Program-made: the position numbers and the translations under genes
Part shown: positions 29,190 through 38,736 of the stretch, in pieces
How positions within the stretch are numbered: position 1 is the first letter of the stretch
Layout of the letters: each line of letters starts with the position of its first letter
Assembly: GCF_001654845.1 (NCBI RefSeq)
Contig: NZ_LXES01000002.1
Span: 62,001 to 126,000 of the forward strand
Source of the DNA: Enterobacter soli ATCC BAA-2102
GTDB taxonomy: Bacteria > Pseudomonadota > Gammaproteobacteria > Enterobacterales > Enterobacteriaceae
Length of the DNA stretch: 64,000 nt
Direction: 5' to 3'
Notes under the pieces: generated by a model
What the model saw: only the letters and a program-made list of their open reading frames with translations
Database searches by the model: none
Told to the model about the DNA's origin: nothing

Positions 29190-31016
29190 TCAGGCTCCTC
29201 GTGAAATCACAATCACCACCAGCACTGCCAGCTCGATAACCGCCAGACGGCGGAACAGCGCAGGCACGGCAGCACTCTGCCAGCCAGGGATCCACGCCAC
29301 CGGGTTCAGCCAGTGACGCAACTTCAGCACGGCGGCAAAGTTCTCTTTCACCGGCATGGCAAAGCCGTGGGCGGTGATCACCATGGATTGCTCGTGTTCA
29401 TAACCGCAGGCCCACGCCGCACCGCGTGAGCGGGAAGAGAGACGGTCGCGTTTGAAGAACAGCATCAGAATGAATGGCAGTAGTGGCGCGGCAATGAGCA
29501 GCAGCGCAATCATCGGCTGAGAAACGGTGGTGTGCGCCGTCGTAAGCGGCAGCGGTATCGCACTCCCCAGCAGCGGCAGCAGCCACGGCGCAGCTATACC
29601 GCCGATAACGCAGCACAACGCCAGAGCGACCACGCTTGCCGCCATCAGCACCGGCGCGCAGCAGGCCTGTTCTGCCTCTTTCGTGCGCGGTGCGCCAAGG
29701 AAGGTCACGCCATAAACTTTCGCCATACACATCACCGCCAGCGCGCCGGTGATAGCCAGCCCCACCGCCAGCAGCGGGCCGAGCAGACGCGCAATAAATG
29801 CATCACTCTGGCCGAGTGCGAAGAAGGACTGGTAAATCACCCACTCACCGGCAAAGCCGTTCAGCGGCGGCAGCGCGGCCATCGCCATCAACCCCACCAG
29901 CATGGCAAGGGAGATAACCGGCATCTTTTTGCCGATGCCGCCCAGTTTTTCGATATCGCGATGGCCGGTACGAAACCAGACGCTACCCGCGCCGAGGAAC
30001 AGCGTGCTTTTAAACAGGCTATGGTTGACGAGGTGATACAGACCACCGATAAACCCGGCGGCAATCAGTGCAGGCTGGTTCAGCGCCAGGCCCGTTACGC
30101 CCGCGCCAAGACCGAGCAGGATGATGCCGATATTCTCCAGGGTGTGATACGCCAGCAGACGCTGAATGTTGTGTTCCATCAGCGCGTACAGCCCGCCGAC
30201 AAATGCGGTCACCATACCCGCCAGCAGCAACACCACGCCCCACCACAGCGGCGGCTGCCCGCCCGCAAGCGACAGCGTAAGAATGCCGAACAACCCAACC
30301 TTCATCACCACGGTGGAGAACAGCGCCGCCGCCGGAGCTGAGGCATTGGCATGGGCCTGAGGCACCCAGCCGTGCAGTGGGATAATCCCGGCCAGCAGAC
30401 CAAAGCCCACCACCCCCGTCAACCAGATGTCAGCGCCAAACGGTAACTGCTGCGCGCGTTCGTCCAGCAGGGCAAAATCCAGGGTGCCGTAGCGTTGCCA
30501 CACCAGCCAGCAGGTTAGCGCCAACAGCAGCGTGCCGAGTCTACCCAGCGCAAACCACAGCTTGCCGGAAGCACTGCACCCGGTCAGGAACACGCCGCAC
30601 AGGGCCATGATTTCAGCCATCACCACCAGCGCCCCCAGGTTGCTGGCAGTCACGGTGCAGACCGCCGCAGCCATCAGCACATTCACCAGCAACCCGTTTG
30701 CTTTGGTGCTGTGATGGCGATGCCAGTCAATATTAAACAGGCTGATAAACAGCCCGCACAGGCCAAAGGTCACCAGCCAGATGGCATTCAGCGGGGTTAC
30801 CTGAACCGCGTGATGCACCAGCGGAATGATGGCTTCAACGGATTGCCCGCCGAGCAGAACCACCCCACCCGCGGCCAGAGTCATCAGGCTGCCTGTCGCT
30901 CCGCCGATCCCGGCTATCCAGCCGCTCAGGGTTTTATGGAACGAAAAAATCAGCGCCAGAACGGCTGCGACGGCAAACCAGGCCACAGCGCTGTTAATCA
31001 TCGTCACTGCGTTCAT
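29190..31016 (-). CDS. hycC: Formate hydrogenlyase membrane subunit HycC
   Basis: NuoL/NuoN-type antiporter-like subunit of the membrane arm, proposed to couple H2 production to ion translocation. 608 residues, with many membrane segments; family landmarks include the conserved MAEIMALCG region (Glu near 135), HGWVPQAHANASAPAAALFS (about 219-238) and YHTLENIGIILLGLGAG (about 289-305). Overlaps hycB by four bases. Confidence 0.96.
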   Translation of the reverse strand: MNAVTMINSAVAWFAVAAVLALIFSFHKTLSGWIAGIGGATGSLMTLAAGGVVLLGGQSVEAIIPLVHHAVQVTPLNAIWLVTFGLCGLFISLFNIDWHRHHSTKANGLLVNVLMAAAVCTVTASNLGALVVMAEIMALCGVFLTGCSASGKLWFALGRLGTLLLALTCWLVWQRYGTLDFALLDERAQQLPFGADIWLTGVVGFGLLAGIIPLHGWVPQAHANASAPAAALFSTVVMKVGLFGILTLSLAGGQPPLWWGVVLLLAGMVTAFVGGLYALMEHNIQRLLAYHTLENIGIILLGLGAGVTGLALNQPALIAAGFIGGLYHLVNHSLFKSTLFLGAGSVWFRTGHRDIEKLGGIGKKMPVISLAMLVGLMAMAALPPLNGFAGEWVIYQSFFALGQSDAFIARLLGPLLAVGLAITGALAVMCMAKVYGVTFLGAPRTKEAEQACCAPVLMAASVVALALCCVIGGIAAPWLLPLLGSAIPLPLTTAHTTVSQPMIALLLIAAPLLPFILMLFFKRDRLSSRSRGAAWACGYEHEQSMVITAHGFAMPVKENFAAVLKLRHWLNPVAWIPGWQSAAVPALFRRLAVIELAVLVVIVISRGA

Positions 31017-31621
31017 TTCGCCCCCTCGTTGTATTCCTGAAGCAGCGAAAGATCGCCAAAATCGGTGTTGATCGTCAGCTCACGCTTGCGCTTGCTGGTA
31101 CGGGCGATATCGCGAATATTGACCAGAATGAGCGCTTTGGTCGGGCAGGTGCGCACGCAGGCCGGGCCTTGTTCATCAAAGCTGCACAGATCGCACTTCA
31201 CCGCAACGGCGCGCACGCCGGGAACCCAGTCCAGCAGCGTACTGACGCGTGCCGGAGCCGGTGGCGCTGGCGGCGCTTTCGGGGTATTGGCATTCGCCGG
31301 AATATGCAGCGGGCGGCTGCCGGAAAACTCAATCGCGCCAAACGGGCAGGCAATACCGCACAGCTTGCAGCTTACGCACAGGCTTTCATTGAGCTGTACC
31401 GCACCATCAACACGGGTGATGGCATTAACAGGGCAGACACCCGCGCACGGGGCATCCTCACAGTGGTGGCAGAGCTGCGGCGCAGACTCTTTTTCATTTC
31501 GCATGACGCGCAGGCGCGGCATTGACTGCAACCCGTGCAGACGGTGCGTTTCCGAACACGCCGCTTCACAGGTACGACAGCCGATACAGACCGTCGAGTC
31601 GGCAATTACAAAACGGTTCAC
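31013..31621 (-). CDS. hycB: Formate hydrogenlyase electron-transfer subunit HycB
   Basis: Ferredoxin with four [4Fe-4S] clusters that connects formate dehydrogenase H (FdhF) to hydrogenase 3. 202 residues; cysteine clusters CIGCRTCEAAC, CHHCEDAPCAGVCP, CVSCKLCGIACP and CDLCSFDEQGPACVRTCP appear in order. Closely related to HydN. A proline/alanine-rich insert (about 112-125) separates clusters three and four. First structural gene after hycA; FhlA-type repeats lie upstream. Confidence 0.96.
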   Translation of the reverse strand: MNRFVIADSTVCIGCRTCEAACSETHRLHGLQSMPRLRVMRNEKESAPQLCHHCEDAPCAGVCPVNAITRVDGAVQLNESLCVSCKLCGIACPFGAIEFSGSRPLHIPANANTPKAPPAPPAPARVSTLLDWVPGVRAVAVKCDLCSFDEQGPACVRTCPTKALILVNIRDIARTSKRKRELTINTDFGDLSLLQEYNEGAK

Positions 31622-31660
31622 CGGGCAATCCTCTGGTGATGGTCATTTTTGACGAAAATC

Positions 31661-31684
31661 TGTCTTATCGACACTTCTCGACAC
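31661..31684. promoter_or_regulatory. FhlA-type repeats between hycA and hycB
   Basis: TGTCTTATCGACA followed by CTTCTCGACAC repeats the TGTC/CGACA words found upstream of hycA-hypA. E. coli also has an FhlA-binding region in the hycA-hycB gap. Assignment rests on word similarity. Confidence 0.45.
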
Positions 31685-31691
31685 GCAATAC

Positions 31692-32156
31692 TCAGGCAAC
31701 GTTTGCCGATGGATTTCCGTTCATCAGCTGTTGCAGGTTGACCGGTAAATCGTGCTCAACCGCGCTGTACAGGCCGTTGTAGACCGGCGCGATTTTTTCC
31801 AGGTAATGTTCCAGCACCTGCTGACGATCGCGGTTGCTGACGTGGCCATCAACCATGCCATCGGTCATCAGCTGCGCCTGCGCAATGCGTTGTTTATCCC
31901 CGTCTTTTGTCTCGACGTAATACTCGATGGTGTGGCTGTTGAAGCTGTCCGCCAGGGTGACGTAAATCGTGAAGTGCCCGAACAACACAAAGCGCATATC
32001 GCCCTGCGCCGCACAGCTCATGGCATGGTGTAGCCGGGCTTTCGACAGGGTTATCCCCTGAACCAGAGAATTGCAGTAAAGATGCCACTGCTCCTGTAAC
32101 TGCTGATGCCGCTGCGCGATGTAATCCGCTTTTTCGCTGATTTCCCAAATAGTCAT
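31692..32156 (-). CDS. hycA: Formate hydrogenlyase regulatory protein HycA
   Basis: Negative regulator that counteracts FhlA at formate-regulated promoters. 154 residues (E. coli 153), no recognisable DNA-binding domain. Conserved N-terminus MTIWEISEKADYIAQRHQQLQEQW. First gene of the hyc operon, 39 bases downstream of its sigma-54 promoter. Because it precedes the structural genes, its level rises with the operon and provides negative feedback. Confidence 0.94.
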   Translation of the reverse strand: MTIWEISEKADYIAQRHQQLQEQWHLYCNSLVQGITLSKARLHHAMSCAAQGDMRFVLFGHFTIYVTLADSFNSHTIEYYVETKDGDKQRIAQAQLMTDGMVDGHVSNRDRQQVLEHYLEKIAPVYNGLYSAVEHDLPVNLQQLMNGNPSANVA

Positions 32157-32190
32157 GTCAGATATCCGGTTAATGGAGATTGCGGCTATT

Positions 32191-32207
32191 AAGCAGATTC
32201 CATGCCA
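32191..32207 (-). promoter_or_regulatory. Sigma-54 promoter of the hyc operon
   Basis: Minus-strand TGGCAT (32207-32202) and TGCTT (32195-32191) give GG-N10-GC, the full -24/-12 pattern. It is 35-51 bases before the hycA ATG, facing left. Confidence 0.88.
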
Positions 32208-32265
32208 GTTTTTAATGTATTGATTTTTAATGCTTTAAATACAAAACACACGACTGTAATGGCAG

Positions 32266-32303
32266 TGTCGACGTGTCATTTCGACAGGGTTGACATCGTC
32301 ACG
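32266..32303. promoter_or_regulatory. FhlA upstream activating region between hycA and hypA
   Basis: TGTCGA (32266-32271) and TCGACA (32281-32286) form an inverted repeat with a nine-base spacer, followed by TTGACATCGTCACG. It sits between the two divergent sigma-54 promoters and could serve both; E. coli has FhlA sites at the same place. Confidence 0.6.
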
Positions 32304-32321
32304 CCTTAACAAAAATCAAGA

Positions 32322-32337
32322 TGGCATCGTTATTGCA
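32322..32337 (+). promoter_or_regulatory. Sigma-54 promoter of the hyp operon
   Basis: TGGCAT (32322-32327) and TTGCA (32333-32337) give a consensus GG-N10-GC element, 30 bases before the hypA ATG. Confidence 0.88.
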
Positions 32338-32366
32338 TTAAAGGCGCAATTCACTGAGGAGGCGTC

Positions 32367-32717
32367 ATGCACGAAATCACCCTCTGCCAACGGGCTCTGG
32401 AGTTAATCGAACAACAGGCAGCACAACACCACGCAAAACGCGTGACCGGTGTCTGGCTGAAACTCGGCGCGTTTTCCTGCGTCGAAACCAGCGCCCTCAC
32501 CTTTTGCTTTGAGCTGGTGTGCCGCGACACGCTGGCGGAAGGCTGCCAGCTTCATATTGAAGAACAGCAGGCGGAGTGCTGGTGCGAACAGTGCCGGCAG
32601 TACGTCATGCTGCTGTCGTCGAAAGTACGAAGCTGCCCGCAGTGTCAGAGCACCGGGCTGCGCATCGTGGCCGATGACGGAATGCAGATCCAACGCCTCG
32701 AAATCGAGAGGGAATAA
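32367..32717 (+). CDS. hypA: Hydrogenase nickel insertion protein HypA
   Basis: Metallochaperone that, with HypB, inserts nickel into the HycE precursor. 116 residues; N-terminal MHE with nickel ligand His2, and a zinc site made of Cys73, Cys76, Cys90 and Cys93 (CWCEQC and CPQC). GAGGAG precedes the ATG. Two bases separate it from hypB. Confidence 0.97.
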   Translation: MHEITLCQRALELIEQQAAQHHAKRVTGVWLKLGAFSCVETSALTFCFELVCRDTLAEGCQLHIEEQQAECWCEQCRQYVMLLSSKVRSCPQCQSTGLRIVADDGMQIQRLEIERE

Positions 32718-32719
32718 TT

Positions 32720-33583
32720 ATGTGTAGTACCTGCGGTTGCGCCGAAGGCAACCTCTATATAGAAGGGGATGAGCATCGTCCTCACTCTGCGTTTCGCTCC
32801 GCGCCCTTCTCTCCTGCTCCCCGGCCATCAGGAGCCTTTACCGGCCTGGCCTTTACGCCAACACATTCCGCTGACGGCGACCTGCATTACGGCCACGGCG
32901 AAGCCGGCACGCACGCGCCAGGCATCAGCCAGCGGCAGATGCTGGACGTCGAAATCAACGTGCTGGATAAAAATAACCAACTGGCTGCGCGCAACCGCGC
33001 CCGTTTTGCCGCCCGCAAGCTGCTGGTGCTAAATCTGGTCTCCAGCCCGGGTTCTGGCAAAACAACGCTGCTCACCGAAACGCTTAAACGCCTGAACGGA
33101 CACGTTTCTTGCGCGGTTATCGAAGGCGATCAGCAGACGGTTAACGATGCCGCGCGTATTCGTGAAACCGGCACGCCGGCCATTCAGGTGAACACCGGCA
33201 AGGGCTGCCATCTTGATGCGCAAATGATTGCCGATGCCGCGCCGCGTTTGCCGCTGGCGGATAACGGCATTCTGTTTATTGAGAACGTGGGTAACCTGGT
33301 CTGCCCGGCGAGCTTTGATCTGGGTGAGCGGCATAAAGTGGCGGTGCTGTCAGTGACCGAAGGGGAAGACAAGCCGCTGAAATACCCGCATATGTTTGCC
33401 GCCGCATCGGTGATGCTTCTTAACAAAGTCGACCTGCTGCCGTACCTGAATTTCGACGTCGATAAATGTCTGGCGTATGCCCGTGAAGTGAACCCGGATA
33501 TTGAAATCCTGCTGGTTTCAGCCACTGGCGGGCAAGGTATGGATAACTGGCTGAACTGGCTGGAGAGCGAACGATGTGCATAG
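32720..33583 (+). CDS. hypB: Hydrogenase nickel incorporation GTPase HypB
   Basis: GTPase that delivers nickel for [NiFe]-site assembly. 287 residues. N-terminal high-affinity nickel motif with Cys2, Cys5 and Cys7 (MCSTCGC); P-loop SSPGSGKTT at 108-116; second metal site from GKGCHLD and VCPASFD. The linker at about 20-50 is shorter than in E. coli, and there is no histidine-rich stretch of the storage type. Overlaps hypC by ten bases. Confidence 0.97.
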   Translation: MCSTCGCAEGNLYIEGDEHRPHSAFRSAPFSPAPRPSGAFTGLAFTPTHSADGDLHYGHGEAGTHAPGISQRQMLDVEINVLDKNNQLAARNRARFAARKLLVLNLVSSPGSGKTTLLTETLKRLNGHVSCAVIEGDQQTVNDAARIRETGTPAIQVNTGKGCHLDAQMIADAAPRLPLADNGILFIENVGNLVCPASFDLGERHKVAVLSVTEGEDKPLKYPHMFAAASVMLLNKVDLLPYLNFDVDKCLAYAREVNPDIEILLVSATGGQGMDNWLNWLESERCA

Positions 33584-33846
33584 GCGTCCCGGGGAAAATC
33601 CACGCGATTAACGGCAATCAGGCCAAAGTAGACGTGTGCGGCGTGCTGCGCGATGTCGATCTGACGCTGGTTGGCAGTGTGGATGAAAACGGTGCGCCCC
33701 GCACCGGCCAGTGGGTGCTGGTACACGTTGGCTTTGCCATGAGCGTGATTAACGAAGCAGAAGCGCGTGACACGCTGGACGCCCTGCAAAACATGTTTGA
33801 TGTGGAGCCTGATGTCGGGGCGCTGCTGTACGGCGAGGAGCGATAA
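33574..33846 (+). CDS. hypC: Hydrogenase maturation chaperone HypC
   Basis: Small chaperone that binds Fe(CN)2CO with HypD and hands it to the HycE precursor. 90 residues, beginning MCIGVPGKI, where the essential Cys2 is exposed after methionine removal. OB-fold-like beta-rich protein. Starts inside the end of hypB, followed by hypD after two bases. Confidence 0.97.
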   Translation: MCIGVPGKIHAINGNQAKVDVCGVLRDVDLTLVGSVDENGAPRTGQWVLVHVGFAMSVINEAEARDTLDALQNMFDVEPDVGALLYGEER

Positions 33847-33848
33847 CC

Positions 33849-34970
33849 ATGCGCTACGTTGATGAATATCGCGCCCCCGAACAGGTGATGCAGCTCATTG
33901 AACACCTGAAGATGCGGGCAAAACATCTGCGCTACACCGCCGAAAAACCGCTGCGCATCATGGAGGTGTGCGGCGGGCATACCCACGCCATCTTTAAATT
34001 TGGCCTCGACCAGCTGTTGCCGAACAACATCGAGTTTATTCACGGCCCGGGCTGCCCGGTGTGCGTACTGCCAATGGGACGCATCGACAGCTGTATCGAG
34101 ATTGCCAGCCAGCCTGACGTGATTTTCTGTACCTTTGGCGACGCCATGCGCGTGCCGGGGAAAAATGGCTCGTTACTCCAGGCCCGAGCGCGGGGAGCGG
34201 ACGTGCGTATCGTCTACTCGCCGGTAGATGCCTTAACGCTGGCCGCTGATAATCCCACGCGGAAAGTCGTCTTTTTCGGCCTGGGTTTTGAAACCACCAT
34301 GCCTGCAACGGCCATCACCTTACAACAGGCCAAAGCGCGAAATATCAGCAACTTTTTCTTTTTTTGCCAGCACATTACGCTTATCCCGACCCTGCGCAGC
34401 CTGCTGGAAGAGCCGGGCAACGGCATTGACGCGTTTCTGGCGCCAGGGCACGTCAGCATGGTCATTGGCACAGAGGCTTACAGGTTCATCGCCAGCGACT
34501 TTGATCGCCCTTTAGTGGTCGCTGGTTTCGAACCTCTTGATCTACTGCAAGGCGTGACCATGCTTGTTGAGCAGAAAATAGCAGCCCTGAGTACGGTGCA
34601 AAACCAGTATCGCCGCGTGGTCCCGGATGCCGGGAATGTGCTTGCCCAAAAAGCCATTGCTGAGGTCTTCAGCGTGGAAGGCGACAGCGAGTGGCGCGGC
34701 CTGGGATTGATTGCCGAATCGGGTGTGCGCCTGACGTCTGCATACCGTGTGTTCGACGCCGAAGCCCATTTCCACCCGCAACCGCAACAGGTTTGCGACG
34801 ATCCCCGCGCCCGCTGTGGCGACGTACTCACCGGTAAATGCAAACCACATCAATGCCCGTTATTTGGCAACACCTGTAACCCGCAAACTGCATTTGGCGC
34901 ACTGATGGTTTCATCAGAAGGCGCGTGCGCTGCGTGGTATCAGTATCGCAATCAGGAGTGTGAAGTATGA
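33849..34970 (+). CDS. hypD: Hydrogenase maturation protein HypD
   Basis: Iron-sulfur protein forming the scaffold, with HypC, for Fe(CN)2CO assembly. 373 residues. Conserved motifs: MEVCGGHTHAIFKFG (about 38-52), HGPGCPVCVLP (about 65-75), FFGLGFETTMPA near 140, and C-terminal cysteines of the [4Fe-4S] cluster (RCGDVLTGKCKPHQCPLFGNTC region, about 322-343). Overlaps hypE by four bases. Confidence 0.97.
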   Translation: MRYVDEYRAPEQVMQLIEHLKMRAKHLRYTAEKPLRIMEVCGGHTHAIFKFGLDQLLPNNIEFIHGPGCPVCVLPMGRIDSCIEIASQPDVIFCTFGDAMRVPGKNGSLLQARARGADVRIVYSPVDALTLAADNPTRKVVFFGLGFETTMPATAITLQQAKARNISNFFFFCQHITLIPTLRSLLEEPGNGIDAFLAPGHVSMVIGTEAYRFIASDFDRPLVVAGFEPLDLLQGVTMLVEQKIAALSTVQNQYRRVVPDAGNVLAQKAIAEVFSVEGDSEWRGLGLIAESGVRLTSAYRVFDAEAHFHPQPQQVCDDPRARCGDVLTGKCKPHQCPLFGNTCNPQTAFGALMVSSEGACAAWYQYRNQECEV

Positions 34971-35977
34971 ACAGGGTAGAAATGGCGCACGGTAGTGGCG
35001 GACAAGCCATGCAGCAGCTCATTAATCAGCTGTTTATGGACGCCTTTAACAATCCCTGGCTGGCCGAGCAGGAAGACCAGGCGCGCATTGCTCTCTCTAC
35101 CCTCACCGCTCAGGGCGACAGGCTGGCGTTTTCTACCGACAGCTACGTTATCGATCCACTGTTCTTCCCTGGCGGTGATATCGGCAAGCTGGCCATCTGC
35201 GGTACAGCAAACGATGTGGCGGTCAGCGGCGCAATTCCGCGCTTTCTCTCCTGCGGCTTTATCCTTGAAGAAGGGCTGCCAATGGACACCCTGAAGGCCG
35301 TTGTCGCCAGCATGGCATCCACTGCACAGGAAGCAGGGATCGCCATCGTGACCGGGGACACTAAAGTGGTCCAACGCGGTGCGGCTGACAAACTGTTCAT
35401 CAACACCGCCGGAATGGGGGCCATTCCTGCTGATATTCACTGGGGTGCGGGGCAACTGACCCCCGGCGATGTGTTGCTGGTCAGCGGAACGCTGGGCTGC
35501 CACGGCGCGACTATACTCAACCTGCGTGAAGGTCTGGGGCTGGATGGCGAATTACGCAGCGACTGTGCCGTACTGACCCCGCTTATTCAGACCCTGCGTT
35601 CATGCCAGGGCGTAAAAGCCCTGCGCGATGCCACGCGCGGCGGCGTTAATGCCGTGGTGCATGAATTCGCGGCAAGCAGCGGATGCGGTATTGAACTGAC
35701 CGAGCGCGGACTACCGGTCAAACCCGCAGTACGGGGGCTTTGTGAACTGCTTGGGCTGGACCCGCTAAACTTTGCCAATGAAGGCAAGCTGGTTATCGGC
35801 GTGGAACGCCAGGCCGCCGAAGCGGTGCTGGCACAATTGCGTGCTCATCCCTCAGGGAAAGAAGCCGCGATTATCGGTGAAGTGGTTGAGCGCAAAGGGG
35901 TGCGCCTGACCGGGCTTTACGGCGTTAAACGTACGCTGGATCTGCCACACGCCGAACCTTTACCCCGAATTTGCTAG
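34967..35977 (+). CDS. hypE: Hydrogenase maturation dehydratase HypE
   Basis: Takes the carbamoyl group from HypF on its C-terminal cysteine and dehydrates it with ATP to a thiocyanate that supplies CN. 336 residues; the required terminal sequence PRIC is intact, Cys336 being the last residue. PurM/AIR-synthase fold with AHGSGGQAMQQLI at 8-20 and ATP-binding VTGDTKVV near 128. Followed by fhlA after 65 bases. Confidence 0.97.
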   Translation: MNRVEMAHGSGGQAMQQLINQLFMDAFNNPWLAEQEDQARIALSTLTAQGDRLAFSTDSYVIDPLFFPGGDIGKLAICGTANDVAVSGAIPRFLSCGFILEEGLPMDTLKAVVASMASTAQEAGIAIVTGDTKVVQRGAADKLFINTAGMGAIPADIHWGAGQLTPGDVLLVSGTLGCHGATILNLREGLGLDGELRSDCAVLTPLIQTLRSCQGVKALRDATRGGVNAVVHEFAASSGCGIELTERGLPVKPAVRGLCELLGLDPLNFANEGKLVIGVERQAAEAVLAQLRAHPSGKEAAIIGEVVERKGVRLTGLYGVKRTLDLPHAEPLPRIC

Positions 35978-36042
35978 AACCGCGCCAAAAGCGGACAGCA
36001 CAGGATTTTCTCTTTTTTGCCAGTTTCAATTGGAAAGCAATG

Positions 36043-38115
36043 ATGCCGTATACACCGATGAGCGATCTTGGACAGCAGGGCCTGTTCGACATTACGCGCA
36101 CTCTTTTACAGCAGCCGGACCTCGGCTCGCTGAGCGACGCCCTGACGCGGTTGGTCAGGCAGTCTGCACTGGCGGACAGCGCTGCCATTGTGCTCTGGCA
36201 TAGCGGGAGTCATCGCGCGAGCTATTTTTCCGCACACGACAACGGCAAACCCTTTCAGTACGAAGATGAAACGATCCTGGCTCATGGCCCGGTGCGGCGG
36301 ATCCTCTCGCGCCCTGAAGCCCTGCATTGCAGCTTCGACGAGTTTCGCCAGGCCTGGCCGATGCTTGCAGAGAGCAACCTGTATCGTCCTTTCGGGCACT
36401 ACTGCCTGCTGCCGCTGGCGGCTGAAGGGCATATTTTTGGTGGCTGCGAATTTATCCGCAAAACTAACCAGCCCTGGAGCGAGGCGGAGTATGAGCGTCT
36501 GCATACCTTTACCCAGATTGTGGGCGTGGTGGCAGAGCAGATCCAGAACCGGGTGACCAACAATGTCGACTTCGACCTGCTCAGCCGTGAACGCGACAAC
36601 TTCCGCATTCTGGTGGCGATCACTAACGCCGTGCTCTCGCGCCTGGATATGGACGAGCTGGTCAGCGAAGTCTCTAAAGAGATCCATCACTATTTCAAAA
36701 TTGATGCGATCAGCATCGCGCTGCGGGGCCACCGCAAGGGCAAACTGAACATCTACTCGACGCACTATCTCGACGAAGCCAATCCAGCTCACGAGCAGAG
36801 TGAAGTGGATGAAGCAGGAACCCTTTCTGAACGCGTGTTTAAGAGCAAAGAGATCCTGCTGCTCAATCTGAACGAACGCGATGCACTGGCCCCCTACGAA
36901 CGGTTGCTGTTTAACACCTGGGGCAACAAGATCCAGACGCTGTGCCTGCTCCCGCTGATGTCCGGCAATACCATGCTGGGCGTGCTGAAGCTGGCACAGT
37001 GTGAAGAAGGCGTGTTTAACACCGCCAACCTGAAGCTGCTGCGCCAGATCGCCGAACGTATTTCTATTGCGCTGGATAATGCGCTGGCTTATCAGGAAAT
37101 TCATCGCCTGAAAGAGCGGCTGGTCGATGAAAACCTGGCCCTGACGGAACAGCTCAACAACGTCGACAGCGAGTTCGGTGAAATCATCGGCCGCAGCGAA
37201 GCAATGTACAGCGTGCTCAAACAGGTCGAGATGGTGGCGCAAAGCGACAGCACGGTGCTTATCCTGGGGGAAACCGGGACGGGCAAAGAGCTCATTGCCC
37301 GCGCGATCCACAATCTCAGCAACCGCAACAGCCGCCGGATGGTGAAGATGAACTGCGCTGCCATGCCTGCGGGCCTGCTGGAAAGCGATCTCTTCGGTCA
37401 TGAACGCGGTGCCTTCACCGGGGCCAGCAGCCAGCGGCTGGGTCGTTTTGAGCTGGCGGATAAAAGCTCGCTGTTCCTGGACGAAGTGGGCGATATGCCG
37501 CTGGAGCTCCAGCCCAAGCTGCTGCGCGTGTTGCAGGAGCAGGAGTTTGAACGCCTGGGCAGCAATAAGCTTATCCAGACGGACGTGCGGTTGATTGCCG
37601 CCACTAACCGCGATCTGAAAAAAATGGTCGCAGACCGCGAATTTCGCAGCGACCTCTATTATCGCCTGAATGTCTTCCCGATTTATCTGCCGCCGCTGCG
37701 GGAACGCCCCGAAGATATTCCACTGCTGGTTAAAGCCTTTACCGCGAAGATTGCCCGCCGGATGGGGCGCAGTATTGACAGCATTCCTGCCGAAACGCTG
37801 CGAACGCTTTCGTCTATGGAGTGGCCGGGCAACGTGCGCGAGCTGGAAAACGTCATTGAACGTGCCGTGTTACTGACGCGCGGCAGCGTGTTGCAACTCT
37901 CCCTGCCCGAAGTGACGATGCCAGAAGAACCGCTGGTCGTGGCAGAAGTCGCACAGGCGGGCGAAGACGAATTCCAGCTGATTATGCGCGTGCTGAAAGA
38001 AACCAACGGCGTTGTTGCGGGACCAAAAGGCGCTGCGCAGCGCCTCGGGCTGAAACGGACCACGCTGCTGTCACGAATGAAGCGACTGGGTATTGATAAA
38101 GAGAGCCTGGTGTAA
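36043..38115 (+). CDS. fhlA: Formate hydrogenlyase transcriptional activator FhlA
   Basis: Sigma-54-dependent activator of hyc, hyp, hydN-hypF and fdhF, activated by formate. Start at 36043 (MPYTPMSDLGQQGLFDI) gives 690 residues (E. coli 692); ATG at 36040 sits too close to the GGAAAG motif and the open frame from 35971 overlaps hypE. Two N-terminal GAF domains (about 1-345) sense formate; AAA+ domain follows with GETGTGKE near 410 and GAFTGA near 458; the C-terminal Fis-type helix-turn-helix ends with LKRTTLLSRMKRLGI. Confidence 0.96.
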   Translation: MPYTPMSDLGQQGLFDITRTLLQQPDLGSLSDALTRLVRQSALADSAAIVLWHSGSHRASYFSAHDNGKPFQYEDETILAHGPVRRILSRPEALHCSFDEFRQAWPMLAESNLYRPFGHYCLLPLAAEGHIFGGCEFIRKTNQPWSEAEYERLHTFTQIVGVVAEQIQNRVTNNVDFDLLSRERDNFRILVAITNAVLSRLDMDELVSEVSKEIHHYFKIDAISIALRGHRKGKLNIYSTHYLDEANPAHEQSEVDEAGTLSERVFKSKEILLLNLNERDALAPYERLLFNTWGNKIQTLCLLPLMSGNTMLGVLKLAQCEEGVFNTANLKLLRQIAERISIALDNALAYQEIHRLKERLVDENLALTEQLNNVDSEFGEIIGRSEAMYSVLKQVEMVAQSDSTVLILGETGTGKELIARAIHNLSNRNSRRMVKMNCAAMPAGLLESDLFGHERGAFTGASSQRLGRFELADKSSLFLDEVGDMPLELQPKLLRVLQEQEFERLGSNKLIQTDVRLIAATNRDLKKMVADREFRSDLYYRLNVFPIYLPPLRERPEDIPLLVKAFTAKIARRMGRSIDSIPAETLRTLSSMEWPGNVRELENVIERAVLLTRGSVLQLSLPEVTMPEEPLVVAEVAQAGEDEFQLIMRVLKETNGVVAGPKGAAQRLGLKRTTLLSRMKRLGIDKESLV

Positions 38116-38189
38116 CCGATGATACCGGACGTACCTGTGGTATAAACTCTTCAGTACGTCCAACTTTCATCTGTTCTACAGGAGGTAAC

Positions 38190-38618
38190 ATGTCTGTTTC
38201 AGCACGTAACCAGCTAACCGGAACCGTTAGCGCAACGTCACATGGTGCGGTTAATGATGAAGTCGAATTAACGCTGGCCGGTGGCGCTAAACTGGTGGCT
38301 ATTGTCACCACCAGCAGCAAAGAGGTACTGGGTCTGGTGCCAGGAAAAGAAGCTATCGCCCTTATCAAAGCACCGTGGGTGACCCTGGCAACCGAAGATT
38401 GCGGCCTGAAGTTCTCTGCCCGTAACCAGTTTGCCGGTGCCATCAGCAAGGTGACCGAAGGTGCCGTTAACGCTACCGTTCATGTGCAGACGGATGCCGG
38501 TTTTGAAATTGTGGCCGTCGTGACCAATGAAAGCTGCGAAGAGATGCACCTCGCGACCGGTAAACGCATCATCGCCCTGATTAAAGCCTCCGCGATTCTT
38601 ATCGCAACCCGCGCGTAA
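38190..38618 (+). CDS. Tandem Mop-domain molybdate/molybdopterin-binding protein
   Basis: Small cytoplasmic protein made of two Mop/TOBE domains in tandem (about 1-70 and 72-142); each half carries the pattern SARNQ-x-G-x(7)-GAVN and ends IALIKA. Such di-Mop proteins (ModG type) bind molybdate or tungstate oligomerically and are thought to buffer the metal. 142 residues. AGGAGG precedes the ATG with ideal spacing and a terminator follows, so it is a single-gene unit behind fhlA. Molybdenum is needed for formate dehydrogenase H, which fits the neighbourhood. Not present at this point in E. coli K-12. Confidence 0.88.
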   Translation: MSVSARNQLTGTVSATSHGAVNDEVELTLAGGAKLVAIVTTSSKEVLGLVPGKEAIALIKAPWVTLATEDCGLKFSARNQFAGAISKVTEGAVNATVHVQTDAGFEIVAVVTNESCEEMHLATGKRIIALIKASAILIATRA

Positions 38619-38627
38619 TTTCCCTCT

Positions 38628-38648
38628 GCCGTGCACCGCACGGCATTT
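38628..38648 (+). terminator. Rho-independent terminator after the Mop gene
   Basis: GCCGTGC (38628-38634) pairs with GCACGGC (38638-38644) around ACC, followed by ATTTT. Confidence 0.75.
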
Positions 38649-38697
38649 TCGCTACCTCATTAAAAATTCAATAATAACAATGCGTTAATGTGAATTA

Positions 38698-38726
38698 TTG
38701 ACACTAAATATATTACACTGTATAAA
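38698..38726 (+). promoter_or_regulatory. Sigma-70 promoter of the siderophore-type ABC operon
   Basis: TTGACA (38698-38703) and TATAAA (38721-38726) are separated by exactly 17 bases, close to a perfect housekeeping promoter, directed at the gene starting 85 bases downstream. Confidence 0.75.
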
Positions 38727-38736
38727 ACTCAGCCTT

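Noticed and set aside
36106..37401. 431-codon open frame on the minus strand opposite fhlA
   Set aside because: Antisense to conserved FhlA domains; composition reflects the complementary strand and no motif is visible.
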